A DNA stretch of 6,961 nucleotides from positions 1-6,961 of the forward strand of contig JBGPOB010000202.1 in assembly GCA_041487815.1 (NCBI GenBank). Direction: 5' to 3'. The notes below the pieces were generated by a model that saw only the letters and a program-made list of their open reading frames with translations, made no database searches and had not been told where the DNA came from. The DNA is from CANJBX01 sp041487815. Its GTDB lineage: Bacteria > Pseudomonadota > Alphaproteobacteria > Rhizobiales > Xanthobacteraceae. The position numbers and the translations under genes are program-made. Positions 1 through 6,248 of the stretch are shown here, piece by piece (the first letter of the stretch is position 1; every line of letters begins with the position of its first letter).

Positions 1-4
1 CGCG

Positions 5-1573
5 CTACCTGATGACAGGCTGCGCAACAATGACCCCGCCGAACAAAAGCCAGGCGAGAAGCAGCGTCCAAAATACGTTGAAAGCCTGCGCGGCGATGAA
101 CGCGAGCGCAGGCCGGCCCCGGTCTGTCGTGGCGAGTTCGACGAAGCGTGTCTCCAGCCCAATGCAGACGAAGGCCAGAGCGAACCACCAGGTCCGGATT
201 TCCGCCAGCACGCCGCGGGTGCCGTTGACAAGCTCGGGGGGCAACCAGAACGAAAACACCGCCGACGCTATCACGAAGCCGAGCACGAACTTGGGGAAGC
301 GTTCCCAGATTACGCCGGCGCTTGGCCGCTCGCCGGTGGTGGCGCGGAGCTTGAACGCCCACCAGATCGCCAGCATGAAAGCCGCGACCCCGATCAGGGC
401 ATTCTGCGAAAATTTGACAATGACGCCCGTCTTCATCGCGACATCGCTGACGAGGGCGCCGGCCGCGACCACCGAAGCGCTCGTGTCGAGCGTACCGCCG
501 AGCCACGCTCCCGCGACCAGATCGTCCATGCCGGTGGATTTCGCGATCCATGGCATGACGATCATCATGGGGACCGCGACAATGAGCACGAGGGAGGTGA
601 CGTAGGAGAGCTTTTTCTTGTCGCCCTGAATCGCGCCGCAGGCGGCGATGGCGGCGGAGACACCGCAGATCGAGACCGCTGTCGAGAGCATTGCGCCGAA
701 TTCGTCATCGACGCGCAGTTTTCGGCACAGCCAGAAGCACACGTACCAGACGACCAACACCACGAGTACCGCCTGCACGATGCCGAGCGCGCCCGCCTGC
801 AGAACTTCCATGAAGAGCAGGCTCGCACCCAGGATCACCAAGCCGGTCTTGATGAAGAACTCGGTCTGCGCCGCGGGCTTGAGCCACGCCGGGGTGCCGA
901 TCGTATTGCTGATGAGCAGGCCCAGCAGCAGAGCGAAGATGACGTACTCGATCCCCCAGTTCACAAACAGTCCGTTGCCCGCCAGCAATCGTGCGAACCA
1001 CGCCAGGGCGAAGATGACCGGCAATCCGGTCAGGAATGGAACCACGCGTCCGCCGAGCAGGCCGATGCCGATGGTCGTGACGACGAGAAATCCGACGCCG
1101 ACTATCAATACTTTTGACAGGTTACCCCAAGTGAATACCTTGCTGTCCGCAGTGGCGGCGGCGTGCCCGCGAATTTCCGCCGCGAGCGCTCCGGCCAATG
1201 TCCTGCTGCCCAGCGCTGCCATCTTGCCGGCGGCGGCTTCGGTGGCCTTCCGATCGTTGCTGACGAGCGCGACCTTGAGACCTTTGCTCAGGCTGGCGAC
1301 TTCTGGCTGCCGCTTTGCATCGGCTTCAGCGGCGATCGAATCCAGAGCGCTGATCCAGTCCGGTGTCATCGATGCAATCTGACTGTCGGTTGTCCAGCGG
1401 AACGTCGGCACCACGTTGCGCAGGTCGGCGACCTTCCATTGAAAGGCCAGCAAGACCGTCGTGATGACCACGAAGCCGAGTACCACGGCGACCCAGTCCT
1501 CCGTGCGCCAACGTTTTGTCGCGGTGCGCGAGGTGTCTACGGTGCCAACGGTTTGCGTCGCTGTGGTTGTCAT
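5..1573 (-). CDS. YeiH/PSE-family putative sulfate exporter, with extra N-terminal membrane-anchored domain
   Basis: A polytopic inner-membrane protein of the YeiH family (UPF0324, PSE, PF03601). Family members are annotated as putative sulfate exporters; the substrate of this one is not shown by sequence. From the chosen ATG it has 522 residues and ends in TAG. Visible parts: a Thr/Ala-rich start, a first membrane segment at about residues 27-45, a soluble stretch of about 105 residues (46-150), then ten or more hydrophobic segments to the end. Family-like signatures in the transporter part include LLISNTIGTPAWLKP, FFIKTGLVILGASLLF, VSICGVSAAIAACGAI, GGTLDTSASVVAAGALVS and KFSQNALIG. Escherichia coli YeiH is about 350 residues, so the N-terminal anchor plus soluble domain is an addition. 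The frame opens 63 bases further upstream to a GTG at 1636, but only the ATG at 1573 has a good ribosome binding site. It lies about 300 bases after nasA with its own AT-rich upstream region, so it is probably transcribed separately. Family call is firm; function is not. Confidence 0.88.
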   Translation of the reverse strand: MTTTATQTVGTVDTSRTATKRWRTEDWVAVVLGFVVITTVLLAFQWKVADLRNVVPTFRWTTDSQIASMTPDWISALDSIAAEADAKRQPEVASLSKGLKVALVSNDRKATEAAAGKMAALGSRTLAGALAAEIRGHAAATADSKVFTWGNLSKVLIVGVGFLVVTTIGIGLLGGRVVPFLTGLPVIFALAWFARLLAGNGLFVNWGIEYVIFALLLGLLISNTIGTPAWLKPAAQTEFFIKTGLVILGASLLFMEVLQAGALGIVQAVLVVLVVWYVCFWLCRKLRVDDEFGAMLSTAVSICGVSAAIAACGAIQGDKKKLSYVTSLVLIVAVPMMIVMPWIAKSTGMDDLVAGAWLGGTLDTSASVVAAGALVSDVAMKTGVIVKFSQNALIGVAAFMLAIWWAFKLRATTGERPSAGVIWERFPKFVLGFVIASAVFSFWLPPELVNGTRGVLAEIRTWWFALAFVCIGLETRFVELATTDRGRPALAFIAAQAFNVFWTLLLAWLLFGGVIVAQPVIR

Positions 1574-1580
1574 GGCTGGG

Positions 1581-1585
1581 TCCTT
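1581..1585 (-). promoter_or_regulatory. Ribosome binding site that decides the start of the YeiH-family gene
   Basis: On the minus strand AAGGA (1585-1581) sits 7 bases before the ATG at 1573-1571. It is a near-ideal Shine-Dalgarno match and spacing. The alternative in-frame GTG at 1636-1634 has no purine-rich element in the preceding 20 bases, so the shorter protein starting MTTTATQ is preferred. Confidence 0.75.
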
Positions 1586-1695
1586 ACTCAACGCGCTTGC
1601 GGGAACGTAACTTGTCGGGTCGCGATCGGCATTCACGGACGACGACCGGGTTTCGCAAAATAGAATTTTATTGCCTAATTCCGCAATGACGTGGC

Positions 1696-1716
1696 GATAA
1701 TAAGAGTATTATTATC
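1696..1716. promoter_or_regulatory. Perfect 8-bp inverted repeat, putative operator
   Basis: GATAATAA (1696-1703) and TTATTATC (1709-1716) are exact reverse complements separated by 5 bases, giving a 21-base dyad. It lies in the AT-rich segment upstream of the YeiH-family gene. The size and form suit a dimeric helix-turn-helix regulator; several YeiH-family genes have a neighbouring LysR-type regulator, but none is encoded here. If the promoter at 1758-1729 is right, the dyad lies just downstream of the transcription start, a repressor-like position. The regulator is unknown, and an AT-only arm could also arise by chance. Confidence 0.45.
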
Positions 1717-1726
1717 CAATATAGGA
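1715..1726. promoter_or_regulatory. Second, imperfect dyad adjoining the operator candidate
   Basis: TCCAATATAGGA is symmetric except at positions 4 and 9 (TCC-x-ATAT-x-GGA). It overlaps the last two bases of the 21-base inverted repeat, so the two dyads lie side by side. This could be a second half of a compound regulatory site or coincidence. Confidence 0.25.
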
Positions 1727-1728
1727 CA

Positions 1729-1758
1729 TTAATAGTGGAATCCATCTTTCAAATGCAA
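1729..1758 (-). promoter_or_regulatory. Candidate sigma-70 type promoter for the YeiH-family gene
   Basis: Read on the minus strand, TTGCAT (1758-1753) and TATTAA (1734-1729) are separated by 18 bases and resemble -35 and -10 hexamers. A one-base shift gives CTATTA with a 17-base spacer. The pair lies in the AT-rich segment about 150 bases before the predicted start codon, which would leave a long leader. Alphaproteobacterial promoters often diverge from consensus and AT-rich DNA gives chance matches, so this is tentative. Confidence 0.3.
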
Positions 1759-1761
1759 GTA

Positions 1762-1796
1762 CCGGCGAAGGCCCGTTAGCCGCCGGGCCAGGCCGG
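1762..1796 (-). terminator. GC-rich interrupted stem-loop downstream of nasA, possible terminator
   Basis: Two nested inverted repeats are visible: an inner 6-bp stem (1770-1775 with 1784-1789, GGCCCG/CGGGCC, 8-base loop) and an outer 5-bp stem (1762-1766 with 1792-1796, CCGGC/GCCGG), joined by a 3/2-base internal loop. It begins about 75 bases after the nasA stop. No T-run follows on either strand, so it is not a canonical intrinsic terminator. It could be a weak terminator, an mRNA 3' stabiliser, or chance pairing in GC-rich DNA. Confidence 0.35.
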
Positions 1797-1871
1797 ACGG
1801 CAAAGTCACATGCCGGCACCGCGCCTTCATCCTTGGCTGGCTCGCGCCGCTTGCGCGCCGCGATGTGGAAC

Positions 1872-4577
1872 TTATGCGGCAGTCACTGCGCGCTCGCGCG
1901 CAAGGATGTGCTTGAGTTCAGGCAGGCACGAACCGCAGTTGCCGCCGGCTTTCAGAACACAGGAAATTTCAGCGACGCTGGACGCCGCGCCCGATCGAAT
2001 GGCCGCGCGAATCGTCTCAAGCCCGATGCCGAAGCATGCGCACACCATCGGTCCGCTATCGGCATCGGCCAGCATCGGGTCAACAAGCGCGACCGTTGTC
2101 ACGTTTGATTCCGATGGCGCGCCGGCGGCAATGACGTGTTGAAGCGCGTCCCAGCGCAGCGCGCTCGTGCCGGCGCCAACGGACAGGCAGCCGTCGAACT
2201 CGCCGTCGACGAACGCCGCAATGCGATACGTCTGTCCGGAGCTTTCGCCTTCCGATTCGATGAATTCGGCGACTTGGGCGTCGCGGCCGAGCGCACGCGT
2301 CGCATGATCGTGCCAGAACAGGATATCGCGATCGCTGGCGAAGCGCAGTTCAGGACCGTTGATGGTCTCGACGCGCGTCCACCACGTATCCAGCGGCAAT
2401 TCGAGGAGGCGCCGTGTGCGACTGAAGCCGCGCATCGGCAGCGAAACAGCCGCGATCGCGGCCGGCGTTGCCTTGGATTCGGGCTGGCCGGAGTGAGGAT
2501 CGGTGTTGGACGCGACCAGATCGCCGACGCGCGCCGACGATGCCGTCTCGCCGCTCCAGTGAATCGGAACGAACAGCGAGCCTGGAAGCTGGCTTTCGGT
2601 GACGACCACTTTGAGGACGCATGATCCGTGTGTCGTCGTCACACGCGCAAAGCCGCCGTCGGTCAGTTTGACTGCGGCTGCGTCGCGCGGGTGAACTTCA
2701 ACAAAGGGTTCGGCGAGATGGGCGGCAAGCCGCGGACTTCGCCCCGTGCGCGTCATGGTGTGCCACTGGTCGCGGACACGGCCAGTGTTGAGGCACAGCG
2801 GAAACTTCACGGAAACGGCTTCAGCAAGCATCGGGAATTCAGGCGCAACAAATCTCGCCTTGCGATCCGGCGTAAAGTAGCCGCCGGCGGCGAAGAACCG
2901 GGGATTGCTCGGTTGTTTCCCCGCGCGAACTGGCCATTGCACTGGAACCAGAGCGTCATAGTCCGCGTCCGAAATATTTGCGAGGCCGCCGATGTCAAAG
3001 TCGCGGCTGCCGTCATTCTCAAACCCCGACAACGCGGCGTGCTCGCGGAATACATCGGCGGCCGATTGATAGGCAAATGTCTCGCCGTAGCCGAGACGCC
3101 GCGCGACTTCGGTGACGATCAACCAATCCGGCTTTGCATCGCCAGGTGCCGGCAGGAACGCACGCTGGCGCGAAATGCAACGCTCGGAGTTGGTGACAGT
3201 GCCGTCCTTCTCGCCCCACGCCGACGCCGGCAGCAGGATGTGAGCGCCGGCATTGATCGTATCGTTCGACAGCACATTGTCGGACACAATGAACAGCTCG
3301 AGCTTGCCGAGCGCATCGCGCATCGCGCCGGCGCGCGGCAGCGATACGGCGGGATTCGTCGCCATCACCCAGAGCGCCTTGATCTCGCCGCGCGCCACGG
3401 CGTCGAACATTTGCACGGCCTTGAAGCCCTCGCGTTCGGCCATGCGGGGCGCCCGCCAAAACCGCCGCACGCGATCGATATCGGCCGTGACATAATTCAT
3501 GTGCGCTGCGAGCTGATTGGCGAGGCCGCCAACCTCGCGTCCACCCATGGCGTTCGGCTGCCCAGTGAGCGAGAACGGCCCGGCGCCGACTTTTCCGATG
3601 CGGCCGGTGGCGAGATGGCAATTGATGATGGCGTTGACCTTGTCGGTGCCTTGCGCCGATTGATTGACTCCCTGCGAGTAGCAGGTGACGGCGCGCTCGG
3701 TCGATCGAAACCAGTCGAAAAACTGGACAACATCGTCTTGCGCCAAACCGCACGCGCGCGCGATTGATGCCGCATCCGGCGCAAGCTCGCGCGCACGGGC
3801 CAGCGTGTTTTCAAATCCCGACGTGTGCGTCTCGATGTATTGGTAATCAAGGGCGTGCTTGTCGGCGAGATGGGCGAGCAACCCGCCAAACAACGCGGCA
3901 TCGGTTCCCGGCGCAATTTGCAGCACAAGATCGGCTTCTTCGCAGGTTGCCGTGCGGCGCGGATCGACGACGACGATTTTGGCACCGCGCTGCTGTCGGT
4001 TGCGAACCAAGCGCTGGAACAGAACCGGATGGCACCACGCTGCATTCGAGCCGACGAGGATGATGAGATCGGCTTCATCGAGGTCGGCGTAGGTTCCCGG
4101 CACCGTGTCGGATCCGAAGGCGCGGCGGTGCCCGGCGACCGAAGATGCCATGCACAGCCGCGAATTGGTGTCGACGTTGGAGGAGCCGATGAAGCCCTTC
4201 ATCAGCTTGTTGGCGACGTAATAGTCTTCGGTCAGCAATTGGCCCGACAGATAGAACGCAACCGCGTTCGGTCCGTCCCGTTCGATAACGCGGCTCAGCC
4301 CGTCCACGATGGCATCGAGCGCCGCCGGCCAGCCGGTGCGGGCGAACGACCCGTCGCGTTGCCGCATCATCGGATGCAGCAGACGGCCGGCAGGCCCGAT
4401 CGTTTCGCCGAGCGCCGCGCCCTTCGAGCAAATGCCGCCAAGATTGGCCGGATGTTCCGGGTCGCCCGTGACCGTGATCGCGCCCGGCGCGTCCAGTCCA
4501 ATGCGCAGCCCGCAGCCAACGCCGCAATACGGGCAGGTTGTTCGAACCGGACCGTTGTTCTGGTGCATCGCATTCAT
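1872..4577 (-). CDS. nasA: Assimilatory nitrate reductase catalytic subunit with C-terminal BFD-type [2Fe-2S] domain
   Basis: Cytoplasmic molybdoenzyme reducing nitrate to nitrite for nitrogen assimilation; 901 residues, close to Klebsiella-type NasA. The N-terminal [4Fe-4S] motif is complete: Cys15, Cys18, Cys22 and Cys50, with the conserved Lys52 thought to relay electrons to molybdenum. Cys142 in NSRLCMASSVAG is the expected Mo ligand of the bis-MGD cofactor. The dinucleotide-binding domain (about 590-700) carries the typical NTGRVRDQWHTMTRTG, and DPHSGQPESKATPAA follows. The last 60 residues form a BFD-like [2Fe-2S] domain (Cys846, Cys848, Cys881, Cys884; C-x-C-x32-C-x2-C), the probable entry point for electrons. 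The absence of a twin-arginine signal argues against periplasmic NapA. The start is 6 bases after the reductase stop, with only a distant AGGA 16 bases upstream, suggesting translational coupling. Another ATG lies three codons in. The same enzyme is called nasC in some genera. Confidence 0.95.
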   Translation of the reverse strand: MNAMHQNNGPVRTTCPYCGVGCGLRIGLDAPGAITVTGDPEHPANLGGICSKGAALGETIGPAGRLLHPMMRQRDGSFARTGWPAALDAIVDGLSRVIERDGPNAVAFYLSGQLLTEDYYVANKLMKGFIGSSNVDTNSRLCMASSVAGHRRAFGSDTVPGTYADLDEADLIILVGSNAAWCHPVLFQRLVRNRQQRGAKIVVVDPRRTATCEEADLVLQIAPGTDAALFGGLLAHLADKHALDYQYIETHTSGFENTLARARELAPDAASIARACGLAQDDVVQFFDWFRSTERAVTCYSQGVNQSAQGTDKVNAIINCHLATGRIGKVGAGPFSLTGQPNAMGGREVGGLANQLAAHMNYVTADIDRVRRFWRAPRMAEREGFKAVQMFDAVARGEIKALWVMATNPAVSLPRAGAMRDALGKLELFIVSDNVLSNDTINAGAHILLPASAWGEKDGTVTNSERCISRQRAFLPAPGDAKPDWLIVTEVARRLGYGETFAYQSAADVFREHAALSGFENDGSRDFDIGGLANISDADYDALVPVQWPVRAGKQPSNPRFFAAGGYFTPDRKARFVAPEFPMLAEAVSVKFPLCLNTGRVRDQWHTMTRTGRSPRLAAHLAEPFVEVHPRDAAAVKLTDGGFARVTTTHGSCVLKVVVTESQLPGSLFVPIHWSGETASSARVGDLVASNTDPHSGQPESKATPAAIAAVSLPMRGFSRTRRLLELPLDTWWTRVETINGPELRFASDRDILFWHDHATRALGRDAQVAEFIESEGESSGQTYRIAAFVDGEFDGCLSVGAGTSALRWDALQHVIAAGAPSESNVTTVALVDPMLADADSGPMVCACFGIGLETIRAAIRSGAASSVAEISCVLKAGGNCGSCLPELKHILARERAVTAA

Positions 4578-4583
4578 GGCCGG

Positions 4584-6248
4584 TCAGTAAACGTCCTGAT
4601 GGTAGCGCCCCTGCTTTTTCAGATTGGCGACAAAGGCGATGGCTTCATCGGGAGTGCGAACGCCGTGTTGCGCCACGACGTCGACCAGCGCGCGCTCGAC
4701 ATCCTTGGCCATGCGCTTGGCGTCTCCGCAGACGTAAACATGCGCCCCGTCCGCCAGCCACGCCCAAAGATCGCGGCCGACCTGACGCATGCGATCCTGG
4801 ACGTAGAACTTCTCGCCGGTGTCGCGCGACCAGGCGAGCGAGAGCCGGGTGAGAATGTTCTTCGCTTTCAGATCGACGAATTCATCTTCATAGAAGAAAT
4901 CGCAGTCGCGGCGCTGATGCCCGAAGAACAGCCAATTCCGGCCTTTGGCTCCGGTTTCCTTGCGCTCCTGCAGGAATGCGCGAAACGGCGCGACGCCAGT
5001 GCCCGGACCGATCATGATGATCGGGGTCATCGGATCGGCGGGCAGGCCAAAGTGTTGCGACTTTTGCACATAGACCTTGACCGGATCGCCGGAGGCCACC
5101 CGCTGGGCGAGGAACGTCGAGGCAACGCCGAGGCGAACGCGGCCATTGATCGGATAGCGCACCGCATCGACCGTCAGCGCGATCTTGCCCGGATTGCTCT
5201 TGAGCGACGATGAGATCGAAAAAAGTCGCGGCTGCAGGGGGTCGAGCGATTCGATGAAGGCTTCTGGATCAGGCCTTACCCCGGAAAACTTCTCGAGCGC
5301 CGCCAGCACGTCAAGCGTGGCCGCATCGCCGTCGGGGTCTTCTCCTGTGGCCAGCGCTTTGGCCTTCTGCCGGCGATCGCCACCGGTGATGTAGGACAAG
5401 AGCTGGAACAGCATGTCGGGCGCCGGCGCCAGCGATACGCCGTCGGTGAGCACATCGCGCAGCGCGCGCCCGCCAACCAGGAAGTCCGGAGGTGCTCCCA
5501 GGGCGCGAATGATCAGGTCAACAAGGGCCGGATCGTTGGTCGGGTAGATTCCGAATGCATCGCCGACGTCGTAGTCGATGCCGCTGCCGGACAGGTCGAA
5601 CTCGACGTGCCAGGTTTCCTTTTCGGAATTGGGTTTGTTCAGGCGCGTGCGCTGGATGAATTGCGCTTCGGTGGGTTGTTCGCGCGTGCGTCCCCGCGCG
5701 ATGTCGGGTCCAGTAGCAATGTCCGCAGGCGTCGCGCTTGCGGTGACGGAAGCCGGCACCGCTTGCGGCGCGCTCTGCGATTGCGGCGACTGCGCGCCAA
5801 ACTCCGCATAAAGCGTCTTCAGCATCCGGGCGGTTTCCTTGCCGCCCGGAACGCAGAGATTGAGACGCTCTTCCTCTTTGAGAAAGATTTTGTCGGAATA
5901 GTCGGAACAATTATAGCCGCACTGGCCGCAGTCCTGCTGCGCCATCGCGGCCATCAGCCGTCGCCGTAGCGGACGGCCGTTGGCGAGTTTCATGCGTTCG
6001 TCCATCGGCAGCGTCTGGTCGTGCCAGGGCGCTTCGTCGTCATCGCCGTCATCGAGGGGACCTTTGGGCGTCGCCGGCGCTTTCGGCAGCAGCGCCGCCG
6101 ACTGGTCGGGTGACAGGGCCGTGACGCCGGCGCCTTCGAGCGAGACAAAGCCCGCCAGAAAGCCATTGAGCCACGTGCGCTGTTCGGGCGTGAATGGCGC
6201 GTTCTCGGGGATCAAGGTGATCGGCGGGGGAAATACGGATTGGTTCAT
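4584..6248 (-). CDS. CysJ-like NADPH/FAD reductase with N-terminal iron-sulfur motif and no flavodoxin domain, probable electron donor for NasA/NirA
   Basis: 554 residues, likely moving electrons from NADPH through FAD to the nitrate and/or nitrite reductase. Residues 1-100 are an unassigned segment with an acidic stretch near 66-72. Cys107, Cys110, Cys114 and Cys132 (C-x2-C-x3-C-x17-C, then PGG) resemble the 4Fe-4S domain of PF04060. A Pro/Ala/Ser-rich linker follows (about 152-180). Residues 190-400 match the FAD domain of the CysJ/cytochrome P450 reductase family, with RLFSISSS at 341-348 binding flavin. Residues 405-554 are the NADP domain: GPGTGVAPFRAF (414-425), SR at 474-475 with K480, Y482 and Q484 as in NADPH-specific CysJ, CGDAKRMAKDV (507-517), and a C-terminal DVY whose Tyr should stack on the flavin. 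The FMN-binding flavodoxin domain of CysJ is absent. The ATG overlaps the nirA stop (ATGA), with GAGG 7 bases before it. Annotation pipelines often call this sulfite reductase alpha subunit; a comparable flavoprotein is called flp in Bradyrhizobium. Partner assignment is from context. Confidence 0.9.
   Translation of the reverse strand: MNQSVFPPPITLIPENAPFTPEQRTWLNGFLAGFVSLEGAGVTALSPDQSAALLPKAPATPKGPLDDGDDDEAPWHDQTLPMDERMKLANGRPLRRRLMAAMAQQDCGQCGYNCSDYSDKIFLKEEERLNLCVPGGKETARMLKTLYAEFGAQSPQSQSAPQAVPASVTASATPADIATGPDIARGRTREQPTEAQFIQRTRLNKPNSEKETWHVEFDLSGSGIDYDVGDAFGIYPTNDPALVDLIIRALGAPPDFLVGGRALRDVLTDGVSLAPAPDMLFQLLSYITGGDRRQKAKALATGEDPDGDAATLDVLAALEKFSGVRPDPEAFIESLDPLQPRLFSISSSLKSNPGKIALTVDAVRYPINGRVRLGVASTFLAQRVASGDPVKVYVQKSQHFGLPADPMTPIIMIGPGTGVAPFRAFLQERKETGAKGRNWLFFGHQRRDCDFFYEDEFVDLKAKNILTRLSLAWSRDTGEKFYVQDRMRQVGRDLWAWLADGAHVYVCGDAKRMAKDVERALVDVVAQHGVRTPDEAIAFVANLKKQGRYHQDVY

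Larger units (their letters stand above)
1574..1871. other. Intergenic region between nasA and the YeiH-family gene
   Basis: This 298-base stretch has no convincing gene on either strand. Next to nasA (about 1760-1871) it is very GC-rich and holds an interrupted stem-loop. The middle (1661-1760) is 68% A+T by my count, in sharp contrast to its surroundings, and holds inverted repeats and a promoter candidate. The part next to the YeiH-family start (1574-1660) would be 5' leader; the last 63 bases stay open in the YeiH frame back to a GTG but are probably untranslated. Short plus-strand open frames entering from 1810 and 1833 run antisense into nasA and look like shadows. Confidence 0.75.

Noticed and set aside
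1810..2142. Short plus-strand frames starting in the intergenic region
   Set aside because: Most of their length is antisense to the BFD-coding end of nasA; I see no supporting domain.
2628..3767. Plus-strand open frame of 379 codons within nasA
   Set aside because: It is a GC-rich shadow of the nasA coding strand, with an Arg/Ala-rich composition and no family resemblance.
1872..4577. Periplasmic nitrate reductase NapA or formate dehydrogenase
   Set aside because: There is no twin-arginine signal, the BFD domain is fused at the C terminus, motifs match NasA, and nirA is in the same operon.
3825..5213. Plus-strand open frame of 462 codons
   Set aside because: It is antisense to nasA and the reductase across their junction; its product has no recognisable domain, and both minus-strand genes have intact family motifs throughout.
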